The notes beneath the pieces were generated by a model, which saw only the letters and a list, made by a program, of their open reading frames with translations, did no database searches and had not been told where the DNA came from. Below, in pieces: positions 1 to 8,924 of a stretch of 64,000 bases of DNA. The DNA comes from Pirellulales bacterium (GTDB lineage: Bacteria > Planctomycetota > Planctomycetia > Pirellulales > JADZDJ01), in assembly GCA_035656635.1 (NCBI GenBank), contig DASRSD010000073.1, forward strand, positions 34,374-98,373, read 5' to 3'. The position numbers were made by a program, and so were the translations under genes. Position 1 is the first letter of the stretch; every line of letters begins with the position of its first letter.

Positions 1-1371
1 ATTTTTCGCTGCGATGCCGCCGCCGTTTACAATCCGCTTGGCCGGGCAGCCGTATTCTTCGTAGCGCTCCATAATCACGCGGGCCCCAAACGCCGTGGCT
101 TCGATCAGTGCGCGATAAATTTCCGCCGGGCTGGAATGGAGCGTGAGCCCCACAATCAGTCCCGTCAATCGTTGATCGACCAGCACCGTGCGATTGCCAT
201 TGTGCCAATCGAGCACCAAGAGGCCCGATTCTCCCGGCCGCAGCGCCGCCGCCGCTTTGGAAAGCTTGGCATGATCGGCCTCGGTTGTGCCACCCGGCTG
301 CAGTACATTCACAAACCAATTGAAAATGTCCCCCACGGCCGATTGCCCCGCTTCCAAACCATAAAATCCCGGCAGCACGGAACCATCGACAATGCCGCAA
401 ATGCCCGGCACGTCGGCAATTTTTTCGCTGGTGGGAACAATCGCCAAATCGCAGGTGGAAGTGCCCATGATTTTCACGAGCGTGCCCGGCGCAATGCCTG
501 AGCCGACGGCGCCCAAATGCACGTCGAACGCTCCCACGGCGACGGGAATGCCGGCTTTCAAACCGAGGCGCTCGGCCCATGTTTCTGAGAGCGCGCCGGC
601 GGCATCGGCCACGGTGTAAACTTTTTCGGGTAGCGATTTGCGCACTTTTTCTAATCGCGGATCCAGCGCCTTGAGGAATTCCACATCGGGATAGCCACCC
701 CAGCGGGCGTTGAAAAATGCTTTGTGCCCGGCAGCACAAACTCCGCGCCGCACTTTGTTCGGCTGCAGCGTGCCGTCGCCGGATGATACAGTGCCGCACA
801 GCAGGGCCGGAATCCAATCGGCAATTTCCACCCAACTGGCCGCGGCATCGAACACCGCCGGCGCCACTCGGGCACAGTGCAAAATTTTCGCCCAGAACCA
901 TTCCGACGAATAGCGATTGCCGATTTTCGCCAGATATTCCGGGTGTTGCTTGCTTCCCGTGGCGGTAATTTCCTCCGCCTCAGCATGCGAGGTGTGATCT
1001 TTCCACAGCCACGCCAGCGCATTGACATCGTTTTCAAAGCGTTTGTCGAACGCCAGCGGCATCCCGCCAGCATCCACCGGCAACGGCGTGCTCCCCGTCG
1101 TATCGACACCAATGCCGATAATCTCCTCGGGCTTGACACCTTTTTTTTCGCGCCCTTCCTTCAGGACGCCTTTCACCGCAGCTTCGGCTCCGGCTTCGTA
1201 ATCGCGCGGATGCTGCCGGGCTAAATTTGGATCACGGTCGCTAATCACCACGCCGGCCACGCCGTGCGGATAATCGAACACGCTGGCCGCGACTTCCTCG
1301 CCCGTGGTGTTTACCAATACGGCCCGCACGGAACCGGTGCCGTAATCGAGCCCGATGGTGTAGTGAGGCAT
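1..1371 (-). CDS. araB: L-ribulokinase, C-terminus cut by window edge
   Basis: The leftward frame starts at an ATG at 1371 and stays open to the left edge, giving 457 codons of an enzyme that is usually about 550 residues, so roughly the last 100 residues lie outside. FGGY-kinase features are visible: an N-terminal phosphate-binding motif GLDYGTGSVRA, the segment GVDTTGSTPLPVD, LWKDHT, SSEWFWAKILH, AGHKAFF and GTSTCDLAIVP. These match L-ribulokinase closely rather than xylulokinase. It would phosphorylate L-ribulose to L-ribulose 5-phosphate in the cytoplasm. It is the last gene of a leftward arabinose locus and follows a broken VOC gene and an isomerase-family gene. The identification is firm; only the missing end is unknown. 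Confidence 0.93.
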   Translation of the reverse strand, partial: MPHYTIGLDYGTGSVRAVLVNTTGEEVAASVFDYPHGVAGVVISDRDPNLARQHPRDYEAGAEAAVKGVLKEGREKKGVKPEEIIGIGVDTTGSTPLPVDAGGMPLAFDKRFENDVNALAWLWKDHTSHAEAEEITATGSKQHPEYLAKIGNRYSSEWFWAKILHCARVAPAVFDAAASWVEIADWIPALLCGTVSSGDGTLQPNKVRRGVCAAGHKAFFNARWGGYPDVEFLKALDPRLEKVRKSLPEKVYTVADAAGALSETWAERLGLKAGIPVAVGAFDVHLGAVGSGIAPGTLVKIMGTSTCDLAIVPTSEKIADVPGICGIVDGSVLPGFYGLEAGQSAVGDIFNWFVNVLQPGGTTEADHAKLSKAAAALRPGESGLLVLDWHNGNRTVLVDQRLTGLIVGLTLHSSPAEIYRALIEATAFGARVIMERYEEYGCPAKRIVNGGGIAAKN

Positions 1372-1379
1372 AATCGATC

Positions 1380-1741
1380 TCACTTTGGTTGCCAAATTTG
1401 AATGGGATTTCCTTCCCGATCGCTCAATCGAGCAAACCGTCCGTTCGGATACTCTTCTTGATCAACTTCTACCTCGATTCCGGCAGCCCGGAGCTGCGCA
1501 ATCATTGCGTCCAAATTTTGTACGCGAAGTTGATCTTTCACGATTGCTTTGCGTCTCTAAAATATTTGGTATCTGCTGGAAACGGCGCGAACACAGTCGT
1601 CCCCGCTTCTTGCTGCCACGCGGGCTGATCGTAACTTGCAGGGACGGGCAATACCCCAAAGTGTTCCAAATACCACTGACTCAGGACATCAGGGTTTTTA
1701 GCTTGAAAGAAGAATCCGCCGATTCCCAATGCTCTTTCCAT
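1380..1741 (-). pseudogene. VOC (glyoxalase/bleomycin resistance) family gene with two lesions
   Basis: The leftward reading from the ATG at 1741 gives a VOC-fold start (MERALGIGGFFFQAKNP, then LSQWYLEHFGV). It hits a TGA at 1538-1540 where the family normally has Trp. After INF, one base is missing near 1524-1528. Reading on in the next frame restores the family pattern (VQNLDAMIAQLRAAGI, YPNGRFARLSD, GNPIQIWQPK), ending at a stop at 1380-1382. The span of 362 nt is not a multiple of three. A premature stop and a separate one-base shift together argue for a real pseudogene more than a single read error. The start lies 14 nt after the isomerase stop, so it was probably part of the same operon. 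Its former substrate cannot be inferred. Confidence 0.75.
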
Positions 1742-1755
1742 AATCGTGACATGCC

Positions 1756-3156
1756 TTAAACGTGCCGATATACATCCCACTTCAAATACGTGCTCATGGC
1801 GTCGTACACTGCTTCGCCGACGGAAACTTTCGTGGCCGCCACGTGGTGTTCAAAACCATTGCGGCAAATAAACTGCAGCAATTCTTGCAGCCGCTCCACG
1901 CGGAAGGTGCCGTAACCGCCAAAGGTATTCAGCTTGTCATCGGTGAACGTGCCCTCGCCCACATACGTGCGAATTTTTCCGGTTAAATCGTCGGTCGACA
2001 CACGGCAATACGTGAACGGCCCGGGGGCAATTTTCCCGACAATCGTGCCAAACGTGTTTTCCTTGCCCACCGTGCCGGCGATGATCTCCTGGTAATCCAT
2101 CTTCTGGCTGCTGAAAAAATCCTTGGGCAAGTTGGAGCAGTGAAACACCACGCCCATGTTCGGATCGGTGCCGTAGTTGTTGTTCCAATCCAACAGCGCG
2201 GCGGGCTTGCCAGCAGCGGCCGTTAGCGCCAACATGCCAATCAGCCCGGTAACGTCGGTTTCGCACGCGCTGGGAATCAGGCTGTTCGATGACATGCTCA
2301 TGATGGTGCAGGGGACCACGCCGTAAAACTCCTCTAGCGAAGTCCAGCATTGAATGGCCGTGCCGATGAGCTGCTGCTCGTTCGACCATTTTTCAATCAC
2401 CACGCCCAGCTTGGCCATTTTCACCAGCGGGCCTTCCGGCACGTTGGCCGTGTTGGTGTAGCTTTTGATCGCCGCCATTTTGGCTTTTACCGCCGGATCG
2501 TCATCGGCCAGTTTGCGGGTCCAGCCCAACACTTCCGAGAGATCGAGCGTCTCGGTCGTAATGCCGTGATGCTCCAAGATTTTCTCGCTGTAGCGAACGG
2601 TGTTAAACGCCCCGGGCCGCGCGCCGATGGCCCCCACCCGCGCGTTTTTGAACTTTTTCACCACGCGGCAAGTGGCCGTGAAGCGGCGCACGTCTTCTGT
2701 AAATTCCGGCCGGGCGGGATCGACTGTGTGCAAACCCGTGAGCGAATACGGAATGTTGTACTGCCGCAGATTGTTACAGGCCGACATTTTTCCGCAAAAG
2801 GCATCGCGGCGGTCTTTAATGGTCATGGTGCCCGGCACGTCGTCAAAGGCATGCACCAGCACCGGCACGCCCAAGTTAGCCCACCGCAGTGTATTGGCCA
2901 CGGCACGTTCGTCGCCGAAGTTCGGCAGCGTAACCAACACGCCGTCAATCTTTTCGGCGTTGGCCCGAAACAAATCGGCGCACTTGCGGGCATCTTCCAG
3001 CGATTCAACCACGCCGAACTTCGTGGCATCGGTCGGAAGTGCCACCACGTTGATATCTTGCGCTGCTAGAACTTTCAGCACGGCTTCCCGCCCGGTGGCA
3101 CACAAATGATCGGGAAAAAAACCTCGATTGCCGACAATCAAGCCCAAAGTATTCAT
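1756..3156 (-). CDS. L-fucose/L-arabinose isomerase family protein
   Basis: A 466-residue cytoplasmic protein without a signal peptide. The N-terminal Rossmann-like part (LGLIVGNRGFFPDHL, IDGVLVTLPNFGDERAVAN) and the C-terminal part (GVVFHCSNLPKDFF, TFGGYGTFRVERLQ, GFEHHVAATK) resemble the FucI-related isomerase superfamily that includes AraA and FucI, but it is not a close match to classical AraA. Enzymes of this group interconvert aldoses and ketoses using a metal ion. Between arabinosidase genes and araB, the simplest inference is that it converts L-arabinose to L-ribulose, the step that otherwise has no gene in the visible locus. L-fucose or another sugar as substrate remains possible. 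Family assignment is good, substrate is inference. Confidence 0.75.
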   Translation of the reverse strand: MNTLGLIVGNRGFFPDHLCATGREAVLKVLAAQDINVVALPTDATKFGVVESLEDARKCADLFRANAEKIDGVLVTLPNFGDERAVANTLRWANLGVPVLVHAFDDVPGTMTIKDRRDAFCGKMSACNNLRQYNIPYSLTGLHTVDPARPEFTEDVRRFTATCRVVKKFKNARVGAIGARPGAFNTVRYSEKILEHHGITTETLDLSEVLGWTRKLADDDPAVKAKMAAIKSYTNTANVPEGPLVKMAKLGVVIEKWSNEQQLIGTAIQCWTSLEEFYGVVPCTIMSMSSNSLIPSACETDVTGLIGMLALTAAAGKPAALLDWNNNYGTDPNMGVVFHCSNLPKDFFSSQKMDYQEIIAGTVGKENTFGTIVGKIAPGPFTYCRVSTDDLTGKIRTYVGEGTFTDDKLNTFGGYGTFRVERLQELLQFICRNGFEHHVAATKVSVGEAVYDAMSTYLKWDVYRHV

Positions 3157-3447
3157 GTTGCAATAGAACTCCCAAGGTTGTTAGCACTCCCCCCCGGAGT
3201 ACTATGGCTGAGCGCAGCGCGATTCGAATTGCGTGGCAATCTGCCAGCGTACACCCCGAACGTTATAAGACTACCAAACGCCGCGCCGTCTCACAACTGA
3301 CGGGAAAACCGAGTTAGTGTGACAATTTGCACATAGCCCGATGGTGTCAGTCGGGCAATTATCCTATGTAAAAATCAATCCTGGCCCACTGTCGAAAGAC
3401 GTAGCGAGCGGTTCGAAGACCGCGGCTGCTGATCTTATAATGAACCC
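3157..3447. other. Divergent intergenic region with a palindromic repeat
   Basis: About 290 nt lie between the leftward isomerase gene and the rightward LRR gene. The only clear structure is the hairpin repeat at 3329-3356. Promoters for both flanking genes should lie here, but no convincing -35/-10 pair was recognised. Confidence 0.5.
3329..3356 (-). repeat. Palindromic repeat, family B, copy 1
   Basis: GCCCGA and TCGGGC arms at 3336-3341 and 3351-3356 form a short hairpin. The 28-nt unit is nearly identical (two mismatches) to the reverse complement of 23511-23538. Two copies in unrelated intergenic regions suggest a dispersed REP-like repeat. Confidence 0.65.
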
Positions 3448-4272
3448 ATGAAATGGCCACGTTATAGCCTGCGCATGCTGCTGGTGGTGATCACGGTCAT
3501 TGGCATTTGGCTGGGGATTGAAGCCGGCCGAGCGCGGCAGCAACAAGATGCCGTGGCGGCAATTCGCAAATTGGGGGCAGCCGTCTGGTACGACTACCAC
3601 ATCAAACCCTATGGCCCTTCAATCGAACGGCTCTTCGAGGTAAAGCCAACGGCAACGCCGCTGGAGCCATTATGGCTGGACAATGCGATCGGCGTGGATT
3701 ATTTCCACAATGTTAATACGGCGAACTTTTTTCAGCCCATTACCGATGATGACCTAGCGTTTGTCGAAAAGCTCCCATCTTTAGTAACGCTGGGAATTGG
3801 GCAGAGCAAAGTAACCAGCGCGGGCTTAGTCCGCCTGACCGCCCTGAATCGTTTAATGTACTTGGTGCTGGAGCGATCTCAGGTCGACGACGATGGCATG
3901 AAATTCCTGGTGCACCTGCCCAATCTTTGGTTGCTTAATCTGGAGCACACCAACGTAGGTGATCGGGGTTGCGAACAAATTGCACACATTCACAGCCTGG
4001 GATTTTTGATCCTTGATCAAATGCCGATAACCGATGCCGGCGTGGCGCGCCTGGCGGAATTGACCAACTTGATTGATCTTGATCTCGATTGGGCGTCCAT
4101 CACTGATGCCAGCGTTAGCGCATTAAGCCAATTGAAAAAACTCACTAGGCTTGACCTGGCAGGCACCAAACTTACTGCTAGCGGTGTGGACCAATTGAAA
4201 GCGGCCCTGCCGAATACTCAAATCGTTTGGTATCCGCCGGTCGACAAGAACAGGCAAGGTGATGATCGATAA
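3448..4272 (+). CDS. Membrane-anchored leucine-rich-repeat protein
   Basis: A 274-residue protein. Residues about 7-25 (LRMLLVVITVIGIWLGIEA) form an uncleaved signal anchor of a type common at the start of planctomycete proteins. After a spacer of about 90 residues come several 23-25-residue leucine-rich repeats of the form L..L.L....I.DAGV..L, for example around residues 100-260 (LVTLGIGQSKVTSAGLVRL, LIDLDLDWASITDASVSAL). Such repeats bind proteins; no catalytic domain is seen. It sits on the opposite strand inside the arabinose locus and converges with the GH51 gene with only 13 nt between stops, so a link to sugar use is unproven. Confidence 0.8.
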   Translation: MKWPRYSLRMLLVVITVIGIWLGIEAGRARQQQDAVAAIRKLGAAVWYDYHIKPYGPSIERLFEVKPTATPLEPLWLDNAIGVDYFHNVNTANFFQPITDDDLAFVEKLPSLVTLGIGQSKVTSAGLVRLTALNRLMYLVLERSQVDDDGMKFLVHLPNLWLLNLEHTNVGDRGCEQIAHIHSLGFLILDQMPITDAGVARLAELTNLIDLDLDWASITDASVSALSQLKKLTRLDLAGTKLTASGVDQLKAALPNTQIVWYPPVDKNRQGDDR

Positions 4273-4285
4273 CGCTCCGGCGGTG

Positions 4286-5857
4286 CTATTGCAATTCCAG
4301 CACCACGATCGCTTTCGACGGCATGTCGACCGTTAAATTCTCACCGTCGATTTTCGTCCCGCTGAATCCGGCCGGCTTCACCACGTCGGGATGGTCAAAC
4401 GTGTTGTGGTCGCTCAGTTTCGCCGAAGTCAGCACCGTGCCGGAATTGACACTGCTCCCTTGCGGCACTTTCATGCTGACGGTCGCCGGGCGGTTGGCAT
4501 CTAAATTCACCAGTGAGATATGAATTTTACCGTCTTTATCTTTGGAAGCCGTGACATGAACCGCCGGCACTTTTTTGTCGTTCAGTTCGTAGTCCGCCGT
4601 TTTCACTTCCAGAGGAATCAAGTTTGCCCCTTGGTGCACTTTGTACATGTCGAACACATGGTACGTCGGTGTCAGGATCATTTTTTCCTTGTCCGTTAAA
4701 ATCATCGCCTGCAGCACGTTAATCATTTGCGCAATGTTGGCCATCGAAATGCGGTCGGCATGCGCCTGGAACAAATCTAAATTCACGGCCGCCGTGAGCG
4801 CATCGCGCAGTGAGTTCTGCTGATACAGAAAGCCCGGATTTGTGCCTGGCTCCGCGTCGTACCAATTGCCCCATTCGTCGACGACCAGGCCGATGCGCTT
4901 GTTGGGATCGTACTGATCCATAATGGCGGAGTGCTTGGTGAGCATTTCCTCCATTTTGAACGCGTTGACCAGCGTGGCGTGATAGGCCGGCTCTTCAAAA
5001 TCGGTGGCCGAGCCTTTGTGGTCCCAATTGCCCGTGGGAAGCGTGTAATAATGCAGCGAAATGCCTTGCATGAACTTCGCGGCGTTTTTCATCAGCACTT
5101 CCATCCAATGGTAATCGCCGCTGTTGGGGCCGCCGGCCACCCGGTAAATTTTGTTGGCCTGATCGTAATTTTTGATGAACGTGTTGTAGCGGCGAAATTC
5201 GTCGGAGTAATACTCCGGCGTCATGTTGCCGCCGCAACCCCACGATTCGTTCCCGACGGCAAAGTACTTCAGCTTCCAAGGCTTATCGCGCCCATTTTTG
5301 CGGCGCAAGTTGGCCATGGGGCTGTCGGCATCAGAGGTCATGTACTCGACCCATTGCATCATTTCCTCCACGCTGCCGCTTCCCACGTTGCCGCAAATAT
5401 ACGGCTGGCAACCCACTTGCTCGCAAAAATCCAGGAACTCGTGCGTGCCGAAGGCGTTGCTTTCCACGACGCCGCCCCAGTGTGTGTTAATCATTTTCGG
5501 GCGCTGGTCGCGCGGGCCGATGCCGTCTTTCCAGTGGTATTCGTCCGCGAAACATCCGCCCGGCCAACGCACCACCGGCACGTGAATGTTTTTGAGCGCC
5601 GCCACCACGTCGTTGCGAATGCCGCGGGTGTTGGGAATGGAGGGATCTTCGCCAACCCAAATGCCGCCGTAAATGCAATGCCCCAGGTGCTCGGCGAACT
5701 GGCCGTAAATTTCTGGGGCGATGCGCGTTTTCGCCTGGTCCAAGTGCAACGTGACGGTTGCCATTTGGCTCTTCGTAGCACTTTGCGCGGCAGCCCAATC
5801 GCTCGAAATGCAACCCAGCGCAGTTGCCAGACAAGCGGTGATGATCGACTTCAACAT
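4286..5857 (-). CDS. Alpha-L-arabinofuranosidase, GH51, secreted
   Basis: A 523-residue enzyme with an N-terminal signal sequence (hydrophobic to about residue 24, likely cleavage after WAAA; an ALGC motif makes a lipoprotein possible). The (beta/alpha)8 barrel carries the GH51 acid/base Glu204 in [11 protein letters not shown] and nucleophile Glu328 in [22 protein letters not shown] and ISLHYYT are further family motifs. A C-terminal beta-sandwich follows from about residue 400. It removes terminal alpha-L-arabinofuranosyl groups from arabinan, arabinoxylan or arabinogalactan oligosaccharides outside the cytoplasm. It lies 76 nt downstream of the GH127 gene in the same direction, and the two would act on opposite anomers. 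Confidence 0.92.
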   Translation of the reverse strand: MLKSIITACLATALGCISSDWAAAQSATKSQMATVTLHLDQAKTRIAPEIYGQFAEHLGHCIYGGIWVGEDPSIPNTRGIRNDVVAALKNIHVPVVRWPGGCFADEYHWKDGIGPRDQRPKMINTHWGGVVESNAFGTHEFLDFCEQVGCQPYICGNVGSGSVEEMMQWVEYMTSDADSPMANLRRKNGRDKPWKLKYFAVGNESWGCGGNMTPEYYSDEFRRYNTFIKNYDQANKIYRVAGGPNSGDYHWMEVLMKNAAKFMQGISLHYYTLPTGNWDHKGSATDFEEPAYHATLVNAFKMEEMLTKHSAIMDQYDPNKRIGLVVDEWGNWYDAEPGTNPGFLYQQNSLRDALTAAVNLDLFQAHADRISMANIAQMINVLQAMILTDKEKMILTPTYHVFDMYKVHQGANLIPLEVKTADYELNDKKVPAVHVTASKDKDGKIHISLVNLDANRPATVSMKVPQGSSVNSGTVLTSAKLSDHNTFDHPDVVKPAGFSGTKIDGENLTVDMPSKAIVVLELQ

Positions 5858-5933
5858 GAAAGTTCTCCGAATGGAGTTTCAGCAGGGGGGAGTTACAGCA
5901 ATGGGCATTCGCGTGATGCGTGTTCAGCCAGCG

Positions 5934-8786
5934 TCATTGCTGTGCTGTTTCATCCACGGCGCCGTCGCGAATCCATACGGCGGAATGGCCGCCACGATTG
6001 TTGCGAACGTAATTCGGAATTGCCAACAGGTTTCCGCCCTCGGCGGACTTGGTTTTAATCACCACCACGCCATCCAAAAAATGCGGCTGCCATTCCGTCC
6101 TCAATGCCGCATCGGCTTTCAAGGTGGGCAAATTGTTGTTTCCCATGCCGTGGTTGTCAGCCGCTTCGAAGTTATAAATCAACGGTCCGTAACGCAGCGC
6201 TACCCGCCCGCGATCGGCGGCAATCCGCTGGCTGGCCTTCACCCGCTGCGCTTTCATCGGCAGCACGAATTCAATTTTGTCTCCCGGCTGCCACTGGCGA
6301 GTAATGACTGCGTAGCCGTTTTGCATGTCGGGCGACAATATTTTTTTCCCGTTCACCGCCAGCGACGTAATGCCATCGCATTCCGGCGTGCAGGTGTACA
6401 GCTCGCTGATTTCGCGTTGTGGAGAGCGAATGTGGATGGAAAACTCCTTCTCCTCGTGCGGATTCACCACGATGGTTACTTTGCCGTCCCACGGATAATT
6501 CGTCGCTTGCACCAGTTGCACGTCGGTGCCGGCCACCGGGCCCACATCCACCGTCGTGCCCGCAAACAGGTTCACATAAATGCTGTCAGGCCCGGTCGCG
6601 TACATCCACGTGGGAAGCAACAGCAGGGTGCGGGAAATGTTGCTCACGCAGCACGGACACGCATGCCAGGGAACGCGGAAGCCTTGCAGACGCTGCGGAT
6701 CGCGTGGCACCGGGGTGCCCGCCGTTTCCAGAGGATTGTCGTAATAAAAATTCTTCCCTTCCAAATCGATGTCGCCCAAAATGGCGTTGTACAGCGTTTC
6801 TTCGAACAAATCAGCATACTTGGCGTCCTGGTAGGTCAAGTTCATTTTATATTGAAAGAACAGCTCGGCCGTGCCGGAGCAAGATTCGCAATACGCGTTG
6901 TTGGGCAGCGAATAATTTCCGCCGAAGCCTTCCGCGGTTTCGCCCGAGCCGATGCCCCCGGTGAGATAATACTTTTTGTTGACAATGTTGTCACAAATGG
7001 AACAGACCGCGCTTTGGTAATCGATGTCGTGCGTCATCATGGCAATGTCGGCCATGCCGGAATAAAAATATCCGGCCCGCACGGCGTGGCCGACGGCTTC
7101 GTATTGCTGCACGGCAGGCAAATGGCTTTGATCGTACTGCGTGCCGCCGCGGCGGGAATCGATCAAAAATCTCGCCAACTGGGTGTATTTATCTCCCTTG
7201 CCCACGCCTTCCACGTGATCGACCATCCGCGCAAAGCGGACCAGCGCCTGCTCCATTTCCTGATGTCCGTCGTACCACGCTTTTTTCGGCGCCGGGCCGA
7301 TGTTATCGCACCAGCAATCGGCCAGCTTTTTCGCGGCGTCGTACAAGCGGCGGTCCTTGCCGCCGGTCATGTTATAGTGCGAAATGGCCGCTTCCAGAAA
7401 ATAGCCGGCCACATAACCTTCGTGCTCGCTCCGGCCGCGCGAACTCCAATGCTCCGGCGGATTGCCGCGATCTTGCGGCGTGCCCAGCGTGAACCGTGTT
7501 TGCAAATAACCGTCCGGCTCTTGCGCCGCGAGGATGATGGGAATCCACTCCTCGATTTTGTCGCGCATGGCCTCCTGCGCTTGGCTAATTTGCTCGTCCC
7601 CTTGCGCGTCGACCATTTGCGCCAAGCACATCGCCTCCAGCGTGTTGTACACCCAAGCGTTGGAAAACGGATAGCCTACGTGCAGCTTGGCCGGCTCGCC
7701 GCGAAGCTTTTTGCCCGCTTCGATCAAGTTGGCAATGCCTCCCTGCGGCAAATCCAAATCCGAAATTTCCAAGCAACAGTGCGGAATCCAGTTCGCGATC
7801 AGGGTCTTCAGCCGATCGCTCCACAAGGGGCTGTTCACTTTGTAAGGCAAGGTGTAAACCGGCTCCAAATGCGGGGCGCTGGCCGGAGGCAGCACCTGCA
7901 CGTGCAATGTGTCGGAGGAAGTCAGATCATCGCCACCGGCCAGACTGGCGCTCAGCTTCAGGGTGTAATCGCCCAGCGTGGAAAACGTGGCCGTGGTCAT
8001 GGGGTTGGCAGCATCTTCGAAGGTTACCTCGCCGGGGCCAGACGCCTTACTCCAAGTAATTTTTTCCGCCGCGGCCTCGTCACTGTTGTGAGCAATTTGT
8101 TTAATGCCGCCGCGCAAATAAGTTTTGCCCCCCAGCATGACCACACGATCCGGACCTGCTTTGACCATGGGCGGAAATTGGGGCGATTTGCCCGAATCGA
8201 ACACGCGGAACTCGGTAATGCCGGTGGAAATGTCACGACCGCCGGCGGCCTCAAACTCCAGGCGAATTTTGTTCGTTGTAATTTCGTCGAATGTGGTTTC
8301 GTTCCATGTTTCGGCTTCCACGCCCAAGCCTTTGGCGCCTGGCACATCGATGTATTTTTCTCCATCGAAGTACTTCAACCGGCTGGCTTTGGGCAAATGC
8401 AGGCCGCGGCCATCTACATACCAATACACGTCGGCTTTATTTGTGCTGATCGGCTTGGGCCAGGTGTATTCCACCCACTGCGTGCCGCCTTGCGGCCAGT
8501 TGCCGTAATGCTCGCTGGAGCGGCGCGGATTGACGCCGTCGTTGATGGCCAAAATCGTTTGATCGCCGGAGGCAAACGAAGTAGATGGCACGGCGACGGG
8601 CGCCAGATTGACCAAGTCGGTGTTGGGGTCGATCAGCGGCGGCAATCCGTTTCGATTGCGTCCGCCGCCATCTTGTGCCTGCGCCGCTTGCTCCATGAAC
8701 ACTTGCCGAGCAATTGCCCACCCGGCAAGCAGCATGCCGGCCGCCAGCAGCGCGCTGGCTGGCCATTTGATTACCCTCATTTTCAT
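5934..8786 (-). CDS. Modular GH127 beta-L-arabinofuranosidase
   Basis: A 950-residue secreted or membrane-anchored protein. An N-terminal signal/anchor (residues about 8-38) is followed by a discoidin-like beta-sandwich (about 80-198), a PKD/Ig-like domain (about 205-298, ending TFSTLGDYTLKLSAS...LHVQV) and a GH127 (DUF1680) catalytic domain from about 320. The metal-thiolate site known from HypBA1 is present: Glu634 and Cys636 in AYCESCSG, and Cys712 and Cys713 in ACPCCVSN, where the second Cys of the pair corresponds to the nucleophile. It would release beta-L-arabinofuranose, as found on hydroxyproline-rich plant glycoproteins. Neighbours are a GH51 enzyme downstream and a sugar ABC transporter upstream. 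Confidence 0.9.
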   Translation of the reverse strand: MKMRVIKWPASALLAAGMLLAGWAIARQVFMEQAAQAQDGGGRNRNGLPPLIDPNTDLVNLAPVAVPSTSFASGDQTILAINDGVNPRRSSEHYGNWPQGGTQWVEYTWPKPISTNKADVYWYVDGRGLHLPKASRLKYFDGEKYIDVPGAKGLGVEAETWNETTFDEITTNKIRLEFEAAGGRDISTGITEFRVFDSGKSPQFPPMVKAGPDRVVMLGGKTYLRGGIKQIAHNSDEAAAEKITWSKASGPGEVTFEDAANPMTTATFSTLGDYTLKLSASLAGGDDLTSSDTLHVQVLPPASAPHLEPVYTLPYKVNSPLWSDRLKTLIANWIPHCCLEISDLDLPQGGIANLIEAGKKLRGEPAKLHVGYPFSNAWVYNTLEAMCLAQMVDAQGDEQISQAQEAMRDKIEEWIPIILAAQEPDGYLQTRFTLGTPQDRGNPPEHWSSRGRSEHEGYVAGYFLEAAISHYNMTGGKDRRLYDAAKKLADCWCDNIGPAPKKAWYDGHQEMEQALVRFARMVDHVEGVGKGDKYTQLARFLIDSRRGGTQYDQSHLPAVQQYEAVGHAVRAGYFYSGMADIAMMTHDIDYQSAVCSICDNIVNKKYYLTGGIGSGETAEGFGGNYSLPNNAYCESCSGTAELFFQYKMNLTYQDAKYADLFEETLYNAILGDIDLEGKNFYYDNPLETAGTPVPRDPQRLQGFRVPWHACPCCVSNISRTLLLLPTWMYATGPDSIYVNLFAGTTVDVGPVAGTDVQLVQATNYPWDGKVTIVVNPHEEKEFSIHIRSPQREISELYTCTPECDGITSLAVNGKKILSPDMQNGYAVITRQWQPGDKIEFVLPMKAQRVKASQRIAADRGRVALRYGPLIYNFEAADNHGMGNNNLPTLKADAALRTEWQPHFLDGVVVIKTKSAEGGNLLAIPNYVRNNRGGHSAVWIRDGAVDETAQQ

Positions 8787-8924
8787 TGCAAATTCCCCGA
8801 ATCCAAAATTGGCAGCTGAACCAATCTCATTCTTCCCAGCGCTTTATGCTACCCGCGCTTACAGTGGAACACAAACGTTTCCTCAAGCGGCAGCAAGTTG
8901 CACCGGCGTGCCGCCGGAGGCCGG

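Noticed and set aside
5721..8819. A rightward open frame of 1032 codons opposite the GH127 gene
   Set aside because: It mirrors the GH127 gene, lacks any domain pattern, is rich in Arg/His/Gln as expected of antisense frames in GC-rich DNA, and the opposite strand has intact catalytic motifs.
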